Assembly: GCA_949538735.1 (NCBI GenBank)
Contig: CATGLK010000005.1
Location: 42,589-106,588 of the forward strand
Direction: 5' to 3'
DNA: 64,000 bases
DNA from: an uncultured Clostridia bacterium
GTDB lineage: Bacteria > Bacillota > Clostridia > TANB77 > CAG-508
Below, piece by piece: positions 39,755 to 51,148 of this stretch. Each line of letters starts with the position of its first letter. Positions within the stretch are counted from its first letter, which is position 1. The position numbers and the translations under genes are program-made. The notes beneath the pieces were generated by a model. The model did no database searches, was not told where the DNA came from, and saw only the letters and a program-made list of their open reading frames with translations.

Positions 39755-42700
39755 CTATATTTTGAATTTCTTGATATTTATTTTTTCTTTTTTAATTAGA
39801 ACTGCTACTACTGCAAATACTGCTAATACAATTATTGCAATTATTACATATGTTACTCCACCTGTTCCAACACTTAAGATTACATCTGCTCTTCCAAAGT
39901 CGTTTTCTGTTTCAACTTTGTTTGCTGGTGTAGAGTTAATGTCTGCTAGTCCTTGTTCGTTGTACGCTTCTGCTATTTCTGCTGTGTTTACTACTGTTCC
40001 TGTATTTGTTGCTGTCATTCTCTTTGTTAATGTAAGTGTTACTTCTTTTGTTTCACCTGGTGCTATTCTTTCATTTGCTAAACTTGTTGTGTATAATGTG
40101 TTTTCTGTTTGATACCATGTTCCGTTTAGCTCAGAGTTGAATGTCATTCCTGTTGGTAAGTAATCTGCTACTTTTCTTGCATATCCACTTACTTCACCTT
40201 GGTTTGTTACTTTTATTTTATATTCTACTAATACTGTTGTCTCTGCTAGTTGTTTTTTGTCTATTTCTGCTTTTGCTAGTGTTTCGTTATTATATTCGTT
40301 TACTTTCGTTCCTTTTGAGTTTTGAACAATTACTTTGCTTACATATTTGTCTAATTTCATATCAAACATTTGTGATGTTACTAGTCCTAAGTTGATGTTC
40401 TCTATACTTCTGTTTGTTATTTTTATTATGTCTGTTGACGCTAGTTTTTGTTGTTCTTCTCCTATTTTTAGGTCTTTTAGTATTGCATTTGAGTTTTCTT
40501 CTTCACTTGCTCCTGCTACCTTGTATGTTGCTAAAGTATATTCTTTATTGTCATATTTGAATATTACTATATATTCTCCTGCTGTTAAGTTATTTAATAA
40601 ATATCTACCTTCGTTGTCTGTTTTTGCTTCAAGCACTTTTCCGTCTTTGTCTTGTACTAGTCTATTTGTTCTTGCATTTAATAGTTGTACTGTTATGTTA
40701 TTTAATGTTTTTTCATTTTTCTCTTTTTTACCGTTTTGGTTTTCGTCTAGCCATGCTACTCCAGAAATTGTTCTGTCTCCATTTGCTATATTTCCTTCTT
40801 CTGGTTTTATTACATTTGGTTTATTGTCTTCTTCTCCGTTTGTTTGTTCTACGTCTTTTTCTATCATATATGTTTGTTTTGCAGCTGCTACTTCTTGTCC
40901 TGCAACTTCTACAACACTTTCAACTGTTACTTCTTGTGTTTCATTTCTTGTTTCTGAATAATCTACAACTGCTTCTACTTCAATTATTCCTTCGGCTGTT
41001 CCTTCCATTGTACGTGTTATTGAAAATCTATTTCCGTTTATTGATAGTTCTTCTCCATTATAGCTAATTTTCTTTACTGTAAATTCGCTTGGTATTGTTG
41101 CTTTTGTTGTTGCATTTACTATAACATCATCTTTACTCATGTTAGATTTTACGTTTATTGTAAATTTAACTTCATCTCCTGATTTTAAGTATGATGAGTT
41201 TTTGTTTGATGTTATTGACATTGAGATGTTTACTGGTGTTAATCTATCTTCTATTTCGTTTGAACGATATGTATTTCTTCCTTCTGTTGCATTTGCTGAG
41301 AATTTTATTGTATTTGCTGTGTTGTTCTGGTCATTTATGTTACAAGAATATTCTAATACTTTTACTTCTCCTGGTTCTAGTTTACCTATGTTTAATTGGT
41401 CTTTATATTCTAATGTTTCTTCTTGTAATTCTTGTTTTTCTGCTGTTCCTTTGTATTGGTACATTCCTGCTACTTGAGCAAATTCTGGTAAGTTTGTATT
41501 TACTACAACATTGTTTTTTGCTTTGTCACTTGTGTTTTCTACTATTGTAAAGTAACGTATAAATCCACCTTTTGTGTATATTGGGTTATTGCTTTTTGTA
41601 ATCTTTTTAACTGTTACTCTTAGGTCTGAGCTTTGTGTTTTTAATGTTATTTCATTTGTTTGTTTTTCTAATTCCCCACATTTTACTGTTGTTTTGCTTG
41701 ATAGTTCTGTGTCTTTTATATCTTTGTTTATTCTTATTTCATATTCTTTTACTATTGTTTCTCCAACTTTTAGTAATTCTATTTTTGAATTATAGTTTGT
41801 TCCTGTTAGTTCTTTGTAGTAAACTGCTCCTGCATATTCAAAGTTTTCTACTGGTTCTACAAGTGTTGCACCTTCTGGAATTTTGCTTGATAATTCTACA
41901 TTTTCTACATCTACTGAACCTGTGTTAGTTACTCTAACTTTTAGCTTTAATACTTCTCCTGCTCTTATTGTTGCACCATTTTCCACAGTTTCTCCACCAA
42001 TTGTGGCTGATAGGTTTGTGTCTATTTCTGGTCCTATACCTGTATTTAATCTGATGTATGTAGAGTTTATTTTACTTGTATCTTTTATTTGTTGTTTGGT
42101 GTATTCTACTTTGTAACCAATATATGCTTCTTGGTCATATATTAGTTGTGCTGGTATTTCTACATCATATTCAAATTTTATTTTTTCTCCAACTTCTTGT
42201 TCTTTTACAACAATTAAGTAACTTCTTACTTCTTGTATGTTTTCAACTTCTTTTGTCCAACCATTTTCTGCTTTGCTTAACTCGCTTGTTGCATTTGCAT
42301 TTTTAGAGTAATATATCTCTGCTTTGTTTCCTTCTACTACTATGTTGCTTCTAATTATTGCATTTAAGTTGTTTTTTAGGTTTTCGTTGTTTAGGTTTAG
42401 TTCTCCATTTGTTGGGAATCTTCCTAGTATTGCTGTGTTGTTAATTGTTTCTTCTGTGTTGTTTATAACTTCTGATGTAACTCTAACTAGTTTGTTTTCA
42501 GCTCCTACTTCTAGGCTTGTGTCTATTTTTGTTTCTTCACCAATTGTTTCTATGTTTAGTTCATTGATGCTGTTTATTGTTATTATTTCTTTTGGTGATA
42601 TTACTTTTATTTCTTTTTCGTTTTGATATGTATTTTCATTGTTTACTATTGTTGTTGTTATTGCTCTATTTGCATTTGGAGCTTTTTTGTTTAATTTCAT

Positions 42701-43726
42701 ATTTGCGTTTATTACTAATAATGCTCCTTCTATTCCTTCTTCTCTATATGATGTTTGTTCTCCTTCTATGTCTATTGTTATTGTTCTTCCATTTACTTCA
42801 TAGTTTGCAATTTTTAATTCTTCATCATAAAGTAGGTTTATTGCATTTATTTTTAGTTCTTCTACTTCTTCTGGTAATTCTAGTGTAATTTTTGGATTTT
42901 TATATAGGTCACATTGGTTTCCATTTGTTTTTAGTGTTAAGCTCATTTCTAAGTTATTTTCTATCATTGTTGATAAACTTGTTTTGTTTAATTCTAGTTT
43001 TGCTTCTGGTTTTGTGTCTAGTAAATCCATTTCTGTATTACATTCTAGTTCATTTAGGCTTATTGTTTTTGTTAGTTTTTGTATTGGTTTTAATTGCTCT
43101 TTTGTGTATCCTGTTTCTGCTTTTATTGCTTTTTGATTTTTTATTTCTAATGTTCCTGCTTTTACTGGTTTCGTTGTTTCTATTTCTATTTTGTTTGGAA
43201 GGTCATCTTCATAGTTTATTACGAATTCTTCTGCTCCATTTGTTTCTGTATTTTGGTCTATTTTTATTTCTTTTTCTCCATATTTTATTGTTATACTTCC
43301 ATCTTTACCTAATACTTCTAACATATTATCTTTTCTTATTGTTGTTTGTTTATAATATGTGCTGTCATTTACTGGGTATGTTTCTTCTCCATTTATAAAG
43401 CTTTCTTCTGCATTTGCGATATTTAGTTTTTCAAGGTTTTCAAGATTTGTTATTTCAATTTGGTAGTTCTCTTCATATGGTGTTTCTGCTTGTTCACCTT
43501 GGTATAAATACCCTTTGTATATTTCTTTTGTCATTTGCACATTAAAAGAAACATCTTCACTTTTTTGTTCAAATGTTCTCATATTTGTTTCTTCTAATTT
43601 TTCTTCTTTGCTGTCTTCTACGGCTTCAACTGCTTGAGAGATGTTAGCCCCTAAGAATAAAAAGTCACTTGATAATAGTATAGTGGCCATTATTAATATC
43701 ATTAATTTTTTCATTGTTCTTTTCAT
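39755..43726 (-). CDS. Type-B membrane-anchored DUF11/SdrD-B surface protein, module 1
   Basis: 1,323 residues, ATG after GGGAGG. Signal peptide (~1-33) and a KGYLYQGE block also seen in the other type-B proteins. Several beta repeats follow, with DUF11-like stretches (VRVTNTGSVDVENV at ~590), one SdrD-B domain (~985-1095, AWLDENQNGKKE) and a DUF11-like domain. A membrane segment (~1290-1312) and a basic KKEKINIKKFKI end complete it. The last residues resemble the joint of the fusions ([10 protein letters not shown]), showing where a stop codon separates B from A here. It is the first gene of the array; its upstream region lacks the promoter shared by modules 2-5, so it may be regulated differently. 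Confidence 0.82.
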   Translation of the reverse strand: MKRTMKKLMILIMATILLSSDFLFLGANISQAVEAVEDSKEEKLEETNMRTFEQKSEDVSFNVQMTKEIYKGYLYQGEQAETPYEENYQIEITNLENLEKLNIANAEESFINGEETYPVNDSTYYKQTTIRKDNMLEVLGKDGSITIKYGEKEIKIDQNTETNGAEEFVINYEDDLPNKIEIETTKPVKAGTLEIKNQKAIKAETGYTKEQLKPIQKLTKTISLNELECNTEMDLLDTKPEAKLELNKTSLSTMIENNLEMSLTLKTNGNQCDLYKNPKITLELPEEVEELKINAINLLYDEELKIANYEVNGRTITIDIEGEQTSYREEGIEGALLVINANMKLNKKAPNANRAITTTIVNNENTYQNEKEIKVISPKEIITINSINELNIETIGEETKIDTSLEVGAENKLVRVTSEVINNTEETINNTAILGRFPTNGELNLNNENLKNNLNAIIRSNIVVEGNKAEIYYSKNANATSELSKAENGWTKEVENIQEVRSYLIVVKEQEVGEKIKFEYDVEIPAQLIYDQEAYIGYKVEYTKQQIKDTSKINSTYIRLNTGIGPEIDTNLSATIGGETVENGATIRAGEVLKLKVRVTNTGSVDVENVELSSKIPEGATLVEPVENFEYAGAVYYKELTGTNYNSKIELLKVGETIVKEYEIRINKDIKDTELSSKTTVKCGELEKQTNEITLKTQSSDLRVTVKKITKSNNPIYTKGGFIRYFTIVENTSDKAKNNVVVNTNLPEFAQVAGMYQYKGTAEKQELQEETLEYKDQLNIGKLEPGEVKVLEYSCNINDQNNTANTIKFSANATEGRNTYRSNEIEDRLTPVNISMSITSNKNSSYLKSGDEVKFTINVKSNMSKDDVIVNATTKATIPSEFTVKKISYNGEELSINGNRFSITRTMEGTAEGIIEVEAVVDYSETRNETQEVTVESVVEVAGQEVAAAKQTYMIEKDVEQTNGEEDNKPNVIKPEEGNIANGDRTISGVAWLDENQNGKKEKNEKTLNNITVQLLNARTNRLVQDKDGKVLEAKTDNEGRYLLNNLTAGEYIVIFKYDNKEYTLATYKVAGASEEENSNAILKDLKIGEEQQKLASTDIIKITNRSIENINLGLVTSQMFDMKLDKYVSKVIVQNSKGTKVNEYNNETLAKAEIDKKQLAETTVLVEYKIKVTNQGEVSGYARKVADYLPTGMTFNSELNGTWYQTENTLYTTSLANERIAPGETKEVTLTLTKRMTATNTGTVVNTAEIAEAYNEQGLADINSTPANKVETENDFGRADVILSVGTGGVTYVIIAIIVLAVFAVVAVLIKKEKINIKKFKI

Positions 43727-43950
43727 AAAAATATTCCTCCCATTTATATTTTTTATTATTGTATGTCCATTTTTTTATTTCTTTACAAAATTGTATTTTA
43801 TAAAAATGTCTCTATTAATTATTATACTCCATTTTTCCATATTTTTCAAGGCTTTTTATGGATTTTCTTAACTTTTTATGTCAATTTTCCCAGTATTTTT
43901 TTGTGTCTTTTTTTATTAGTTTTGAATATATTTAGTTAGAGGTGATTTTT

Positions 43951-44388
43951 TTGGATAATTTTAATATTGATGAGAATATGGTGAACAAGTTAAAAGGTAT
44001 GATGGATAATGGTGAACTTTCTGATGTTATTTCTAAAATTCCGCCTGAAATGATACAAAATTTTTCTTCTATGATGAACAACAATAACAATTCTAATCAC
44101 AGTAATAGTTCCAGTAGCAGTAATGGAAATGCTAACGGAAACAATGCTTCTAGCGGTTTTGATTTTAGTAGTATTGATATGAATACTATTATGAAAATGA
44201 AGTCTGTTATGGATAAGATGAATGCTAAAGATGACCCTAGAACAAATTTGCTTCGTTCTTTAAAACCTTATTTGAGAGATGAAAAAAAGGAAAAGCTTGA
44301 TCAATATGCTAATTTGATGAATGTTGCAAAAGTTGCTGAGTTGTTTAAAAATGATGGCAAGGAGAATAATGGTAATGGTTTATCCTAA
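43951..44388 (+). CDS. Small conserved-looking protein of unknown function
   Basis: 145 residues. The start is TTG 43951, with AGAGGTG (43938-43944) six bases upstream. An in-frame GTG at 43942 lies inside that ribosome site and is unlikely. The N-terminus is polar (DNFNIDENMVNKLKGMMDNG), the middle is an Asn/Ser-rich low-complexity stretch (~45-70), and the C-terminal half is helical with an RTNLLRSLKPYLRDEKKEK segment, a pattern I associate with short clostridial proteins of unknown role. It is divergent from the surface array and overlaps the next gene by about 20 bp, so the two are probably co-transcribed. No function is assigned. Confidence 0.7.
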   Translation: MDNFNIDENMVNKLKGMMDNGELSDVISKIPPEMIQNFSSMMNNNNNSNHSNSSSSSNGNANGNNASSGFDFSSIDMNTIMKMKSVMDKMNAKDDPRTNLLRSLKPYLRDEKKEKLDQYANLMNVAKVAELFKNDGKENNGNGLS

Positions 44389-44776
44389 TTATTACTATCG
44401 CTATAATAATTATTATAATCGTAGACCACAAAATTATAATTTTCAAGGGCACAAAGAAGATACAGCACCTGCGGTTGTAAAATCTGAAATTGAAAATGAA
44501 CAGTCTGAAACCGAAGATGAACTAATCATAGGAGCTGACACTAATACTAGAACTGCTAATTCCAAAAAAAGAATATCACCTAAACGCAATTCTTTTGCCA
44601 ATTTGAATTTTTCTAATTTATTTTCTTCCAATTTGGAAGAGCCTATTTTAGAAATTTTAGGCATTAAATTGTATTTTGATGATATTCTTATTATTGGTTT
44701 GCTTTTCTTTCTTTATAATGAAGGTGTTAAAGATGATTTTTTGTTTATTAGCTTAATTTTGTTACTTTTGGGTTAA
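44369..44776 (+). CDS. Small protein with C-terminal hydrophobic segments, unknown function
   Basis: About 135 residues. Likely starts are ATG 44369 or ATG 44375, both served by AAGGAG at 44359-44364. The N-terminus is Tyr/Asn/Arg-rich (YPNYYYRYNNYYNRRPQNY), the middle is acidic and then basic, and the end has two hydrophobic stretches (LYFDDILIIGLLFFLY and FLFISLILLLLG). It overlaps the upstream gene, so translation is probably coupled. It is convergent with minC, only 2 bp from the restored minC stop, with no terminator between. A spore- or envelope-related role is possible from the Tyr-rich head but unsupported. Confidence 0.62.
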   Translation: MVMVYPNYYYRYNNYYNRRPQNYNFQGHKEDTAPAVVKSEIENEQSETEDELIIGADTNTRTANSKKRISPKRNSFANLNFSNLFSSNLEEPILEILGIKLYFDDILIIGLLFFLYNEGVKDDFLFISLILLLLG

Positions 44777-44778
44777 AA

Positions 44779-45391
44779 TTATTCTATTACGATGTTATCT
44801 TCTATAACACTTATGTATGCTTGTTTGTGCTGTGGTTCTTCATCTCTGTTGATTTCTTTTACTATGTTCGCAATTCTTATTTGCACAGCATCAAATAGTC
44901 CGAGCTGATACTATTGCTTGTTTGTTTCCTTTTGCCCCAGCATGTGCCAAGCCTCTTAGCGCACCTAACACTACTATGTTGTCTGATGCTACTACTTCTG
45001 CTCCTGAGTTTACATCTCCTAATATTACTAGGCTTCCTTCTGTTTCTAGCTTTTGTCCTGAACGAAGTGAACCTCTATGGAATTTTGTTTCTGATACTGC
45101 TATTTTTCTTTCAAATGTTCTTCTAATATTGTGTAACCCTAGGCCTTTAGGAGATTCAAAGTTTATTTCTACATCTATTGTTGATTTTATTAGGTTTTGT
45201 ATTTCATCTATTTCCTTGTTTTTTAATACTTTTCCAACTACTTTTATTGGTGTTTTTTCGTCTTGATATAGTTTTTTTAATTCTGGTAGTTTCTTTCTTA
45301 ATCTTCCTACTATTTCCCTTTGTTCTGCATCTTCGCTTAATTTTATAATTATTTCATCTTTTCTTAAATTAATACTAACACTATTTCTCAT
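44779..45391 (-). CDS. minC: Septum-site-determining protein MinC, via +1 shift at CGGA
   Basis: Read literally the frame ends at 44891 (AIVSARTI). Skipping the C of the in-frame CGG at 44902 gives 203 residues, ending LFDAVQIRIANIVKEINR and on to a stop at 44779. That restores the C-terminal beta-helix and tail expected of MinC. Seen features: an N-terminal alpha/beta domain (~1-90) and a C-terminal right-handed helix with Gly-rich turns (GSLVILGDVNSGAEV, VVLGALRGLAHAGA). In the family, MinC blocks FtsZ assembly away from mid-cell and is recruited by MinD. minD, normally next, is absent; convergent plus-strand genes follow instead. The gene is 17 bp after the PBP2 gene, in the mre operon. 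Confidence 0.85.
44899..44902 (-). promoter_or_regulatory. CGGA +1 frameshift site in minC
   Basis: Minus strand reads TCA GCT CGG ACT ATT TGA. CGG is codon 164. The zero frame stops three codons after CGG begins, while GGA CTA TTT GAT continues the family-typical C-terminus for another 40 codons. Confidence 0.72.
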
Positions 45392-45408
45392 TTTAACATC
45401 CTTTCAAA

Positions 45409-47538
45409 TTAATTCATTATTTGAACATATGGTATCGCACTCATATTTTCTTCTACATTTTGTGTGTTCATTCCAAAGTATTCTGACATTATTTCCCTTA
45501 CAACTTCTGCTGTATAGTTTCCGTGTGCACCGTTTTCTACCATAACTACTATTGCTATTTCTGGGTTTTCAAATGGTGCAAATCCTACGAACCATGCATT
45601 TACCTTATTTCCTGGTGCTTCTGCTGAACCTGTTTTTCCACCTACACTTATGTTGAAGTTCCTAAATATTGAATATGCTGTTCCTGACCTATCTGATGTA
45701 ACAGATTTCATACCTTGTAATACTGCATTTAGATAGTTTTGGTTTATGTTTATGTCTTCATATTGTTCTTCTTGTATTCCTAGTTTTGCATTTACAAATT
45801 TGTCTATTTCTTCTCTTGATACTTCTGTTCCATCTGCATTTCTTATTGTTTTTACTATGGTTGGAGATACTCTGTGTCCGCCATTTGCTAACATACTTAT
45901 GTATCTTGCCATTTGTAGTGGACTAAATTCATTGTCTCCTTGTCCTATTGCTGCATTTAAACTGTCTCCTGGGTTCCAGTTTGGTGAGTCTGTATGTATT
46001 TTTGCTTTTGCTTCTCTGCTTGCTAGTACTCCTGATGTTTCTCCTTGTAGTTCTATTCCCGTTTTTCCTCCTAATCCAAAGTATTTTGCTACTTGCACTA
46101 GTTTGTCTATTCCCATTCTGTCTGCTGTTTCGTAGAAGAAATAGTTACAAGATTGCTCTATTGCTTGAGATACGTTTATATTTCCATGTCCCCTATGGTA
46201 GTCTGTCCATACCCAACAGTTCATTGATATTCCAACTTTTGCATATTTGGTATATACACCTGTGTCGTTTATTCTTGTGTTTAAGTTTATTACTCCTGAC
46301 TCTAGCCCTGCTATTGCTGTTATCATTTTAAATGTTGAACCTGGTGAGTATGAGTTTTGTATTGCTTTATCTACTAGTGGTTTTGCTTCATCATCTCTAT
46401 ATTTTGCCCAATTTTCTGAGCTTATTCCACCTACGAAGTCTGCTGGATTGTAATCTGGATAACTTGCCATTGCAAGTATCTCTCCATTTTTTACGTTCAT
46501 TACAACACATGCTCCTGCTTTTGTGTCATGTACTGTTCCAAATCCACCTGTTGCTATTTTTTGTATATTGTTTTTTAATGCATTTTCTGTTACTTTTTGC
46601 AAGTTTGCATCTATTGTTAATACTACGTCTGAACCTGCTATTGCCTCTTTTGATATGTATTCTGCTGTTGTACTTCCGTCTACACTCATATCTATTTGTT
46701 TTGTACCTTTTTTTCCTTTAAGGTATTCTTCAAATACATATTCTATTCCTGTTTTTCCAATTAAGTCATTTTGGTCATATGTGTTTTTTCTTGTGCTATA
46801 TTCTTCTTGGCTTATTTGTGAGGCATATCCTAAAATGTGTGATGCTAAATTTTCTGATGTGTAACTTCTTACTGGTTGTACTACTATGTTTAGTCCTGAG
46901 AATTTGCTTGAATTTTCGCTGAATTCTGCTACTGCCTCTCTTGGTATGTTTTTTGCAATTGTTATTGCTTTTGTGCTACTATATCCTTTTTGTGATATTT
47001 CATATCTTATTGCTATTATTTTTCTTAGTTCTTCCACATTGTTTGTGTTTTGAATTTTGTATTTAGTTACAAATTTGTTAAATGCCTCTTCCGCTGTTGC
47101 ACTTGCCTCTAAGTTGTTTGCTTTTTTCCAGTTTGTTAGTGCTTGTTCTGATATTTTGAATTCATATGGATTTATGCTGATTGGAAATGAGTCTACATAT
47201 GATATTTCGTATTTTTCTAAAACTTTTACCATATTTAGAATGTCTCTATTTAATGTGTCCTTGTCTACTTTTGTTTTGTACATTTCAAGTGAAAATCTCA
47301 TTGATGACGTTACTAGTGGCGCTCCTGTTTTGTCTAAAATTGCTCCCCTTGATGCTTCTAGTGTACTTTCTCTTGTTAATCTTGTATTTGATTGTTCTCT
47401 ATATTCTGCTCCGTGTACTATTTGAAGTGAAAATAGTTTGACAATCAATATAATTCCCACAATATATATTAATACTGTTAATATGTTAAATCTTAAATTA
47501 ACATTGGCTTTTTTTGTGCTTTTCATTTTATTTGTCAA
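45409..47538 (-). CDS. mrdA: Penicillin-binding protein 2 (elongasome transpeptidase)
   Basis: 709 residues. The likely start is TTG 47538, about 8 bp after AAGGAGG; the first ATG is 12 bp further in and poorly spaced. One membrane anchor (~18-40) is followed by a PBP dimerisation domain with the SRGAILDKTG motif (~63) and a transpeptidase domain. The catalytic serine is in SPGSTFKM (~396), the SxN motif is SCN (~465), and KTG is in GGKTGSAE (~633). It cross-links peptidoglycan during rod elongation with RodA and MreBCD. It sits between mreD and minC, 20 bp after mreD. The length is typical for clostridial class B PBPs. Confidence 0.92.
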   Translation of the reverse strand: MTNKMKSTKKANVNLRFNILTVLIYIVGIILIVKLFSLQIVHGAEYREQSNTRLTRESTLEASRGAILDKTGAPLVTSSMRFSLEMYKTKVDKDTLNRDILNMVKVLEKYEISYVDSFPISINPYEFKISEQALTNWKKANNLEASATAEEAFNKFVTKYKIQNTNNVEELRKIIAIRYEISQKGYSSTKAITIAKNIPREAVAEFSENSSKFSGLNIVVQPVRSYTSENLASHILGYASQISQEEYSTRKNTYDQNDLIGKTGIEYVFEEYLKGKKGTKQIDMSVDGSTTAEYISKEAIAGSDVVLTIDANLQKVTENALKNNIQKIATGGFGTVHDTKAGACVVMNVKNGEILAMASYPDYNPADFVGGISSENWAKYRDDEAKPLVDKAIQNSYSPGSTFKMITAIAGLESGVINLNTRINDTGVYTKYAKVGISMNCWVWTDYHRGHGNINVSQAIEQSCNYFFYETADRMGIDKLVQVAKYFGLGGKTGIELQGETSGVLASREAKAKIHTDSPNWNPGDSLNAAIGQGDNEFSPLQMARYISMLANGGHRVSPTIVKTIRNADGTEVSREEIDKFVNAKLGIQEEQYEDININQNYLNAVLQGMKSVTSDRSGTAYSIFRNFNISVGGKTGSAEAPGNKVNAWFVGFAPFENPEIAIVVMVENGAHGNYTAEVVREIMSEYFGMNTQNVEENMSAIPYVQIMN

Positions 47539-47558
47539 ACTCTTTCCCTCCTTTGCTT

Positions 47559-48092
47559 TTAGAAATATCTTGTTAATATTTTGTTTCCTTTGTATTCGTT
47601 TTCAATATAGTATCCTGCTTTTTGAATTAATGGATATAATATTATTGTTAGTATTACATTAAATACCATTTCTATTGCTAAAATTATTGCAAAATTTACT
47701 ATTTCCACTTGGCTTCCTATAAATATATATTTTAATATCCAGTTTAGTATTTCGTATATCGATGTTGCCCCTAGCGACATAACCATTATTGTCATTCTGC
47801 TATCTTTTGAAAAGTTTTTATCAAAAACTCCTGCTAAAAATCCAATTAGCCCTAAAGATACAGCATATATTCCAGCTTGTTTTCCTAGTAATAGGTCTAA
47901 TGTTATTCCTATTCCTATTCCATATGCTGTTCCCATTGTTTGGCTTGCAAATAGTCCTACAAATAATATTAAGATTATATATAGGTTTGGCATTACTCCT
48001 GAAATGTTGAACCAACTAAAAAAGTTTGATTGTAGGTAGTATATAATTAGTGTTGTTATGATTAATACTATGTTTATTATTAACTTTTTCAA
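47559..48092 (-). CDS. mreD: Rod shape-determining protein MreD
   Basis: About 177 residues. TTG 48092 lies 8 bp after AGGAG and is preferred over an in-frame GTG at 48101 that overlaps that site. Five to six hydrophobic helices cover nearly the whole protein, with MreD-type features (FSWFNISGVMPNLYIIL near the N-terminus, a YGIGIGITLDLLLGK loop). MreD is the integral membrane partner of MreC in the elongation complex. It lies between mreC and the PBP2 gene, with its ribosome site right behind the mreC stop. Confidence 0.88.
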   Translation of the reverse strand: MKKLIINIVLIITTLIIYYLQSNFFSWFNISGVMPNLYIILILFVGLFASQTMGTAYGIGIGITLDLLLGKQAGIYAVSLGLIGFLAGVFDKNFSKDSRMTIMVMSLGATSIYEILNWILKYIFIGSQVEIVNFAIILAIEMVFNVILTIILYPLIQKAGYYIENEYKGNKILTRYF

Positions 48093-48114
48093 TTCGTTCA
48101 CTCCTATCTAATGT

Positions 48115-48930
48115 TTATTGATTTTTTATTACTAATACTGTGTCTAATTTGTCAAAGTCCACTGCTGCTTCTACTATTGCGTATCTGTCTGTTATGTTTT
48201 GTGTATTTGTTACTTTTTTTACAGTTCCTATGTGAATTCCTTTTGGATAAATTCCACCTAGTCCTGATGTTTCTATACTGTCTCCTTGAATAATGTTGCT
48301 TTCTGTTGGTATATACATTGCTTTTAATGCTGATTTTTCGTCTAGTGTTCCTTTACACACTATGCTGTCTTTTGTTGTACTCATTGAGCAGCTTACTGAA
48401 CTTGCTGTGTCTATTATTGTTTGTACTTTTGCTGTTGTTTCTGTTACTGATATTACGTGCCCTACTAGTCCTTTGTCTGCTATTACTGTCATATTTTCTT
48501 TTATTCCGTCTTTTTTTCCTATGTTTATTACTATTGTTTTTGAGTAATTGCTTATTTCTTTGTTTATTACATATCCAGGGATTGTTTTGTATTCTCCATA
48601 TTTCTCACTTAAGTTTAGGTATTCTGTTAGTGTTTCATTTTGGTTTTTAATATTTTCTAGTTCTCTTAGTGATTGTTCTAGTTCACTGTTCTTTTGTTTT
48701 AGTTTTTCGTTTTCGCTTTTTAGGTTGTTTATGTCTGTAAAAAATGTGTTGTTTCCACCTAGTTTGTTTTTCAAGTATGTTAGTCCGTTTTGTATTGGCA
48801 TTACTAGGTTTGATGCAGCATTTTCAAAAAAGTTGCTATTTTTTTCTCCATTTGAAAATATTACAATTAATATTAATAGTATTATTGTTATTACAATTCC
48901 TATTATTCCGCCTTTTTTGTTTTTGTACAT
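48115..48930 (-). CDS. mreC: Rod shape-determining protein MreC
   Basis: 271 residues, ATG after AAGGAG. A short cytoplasmic KNKKGG stretch, one membrane helix (~8-25) and a coiled coil (~65-110, rich in Glu/Lys/Leu) lead into the two-barrel MreC domain. Recognisable segments are VINKEISNYSKTIVINIGKKDG and SGLGGIYPKGIHIGTV. It is an extracytoplasmic scaffold that activates PBP2/RodA. It follows mreB by 108 bp and precedes mreD directly. Confidence 0.93.
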   Translation of the reverse strand: MYKNKKGGIIGIVITIILLILIVIFSNGEKNSNFFENAASNLVMPIQNGLTYLKNKLGGNNTFFTDINNLKSENEKLKQKNSELEQSLRELENIKNQNETLTEYLNLSEKYGEYKTIPGYVINKEISNYSKTIVINIGKKDGIKENMTVIADKGLVGHVISVTETTAKVQTIIDTASSVSCSMSTTKDSIVCKGTLDEKSALKAMYIPTESNIIQGDSIETSGLGGIYPKGIHIGTVKKVTNTQNITDRYAIVEAAVDFDKLDTVLVIKNQ

Positions 48931-49038
48931 TTTCTACTCCTTCTTTTCTTTATTTTGTTTTTTGCATTCTGTATATTTATTTTAAGGTTTTATGTGCAAA
49001 TCAAAAATTTATGTGCTTATATTTTGACTTCCACATAC

Positions 49039-50811
<1,773 letters not shown>

Positions 50812-50890
50812 TTTCTCCTGTTCTTTATTTTAATGTTTGCCCCTATTTTATATGAATATTGCTACTTTATTTTGCAAATATCACTTTGTT

Positions 50891-51148
50891 TTATATTTTT
50901 TTGTATATGAATATTGCTAATACCATTCCTATTATGCTTGATACACTTATTTTGAACATAAGTGCAAAAGTTATTTGCATTATACTCAAGTTTAATGTTA
51001 CTGGACTGTTTAAGCCAAATTCTTGACTGTATGATAGCCACCATAGCCATGGTACTCTTGCTGCTAATTCTCCAAGTAATCCGCCTACTACTAGTCCTGA
51101 TAAAATGAATATTAATAAAATCCATATGTTTTTTTCTTTTGTTGCCAT
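50891..51148 (-). CDS. DUF4321 membrane protein
   Basis: 85 residues, ATG behind a GGAGGAG-type site. Two hydrophobic helices (~10-30 and ~62-82) with the family-typical order: GLVVGGLLGELAA, an aromatic WLWWL loop, LNLSIMQITFALMFKISVSS and a short basic end. DUF4321 genes commonly sit just ahead of radC-mre clusters in Clostridia, as here (79-bp gap). The molecular role is unknown; the conserved position suggests a link to envelope growth. Confidence 0.8.
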   Translation of the reverse strand: MATKEKNIWILLIFILSGLVVGGLLGELAARVPWLWWLSYSQEFGLNSPVTLNLSIMQITFALMFKISVSSIIGMVLAIFIYKKI

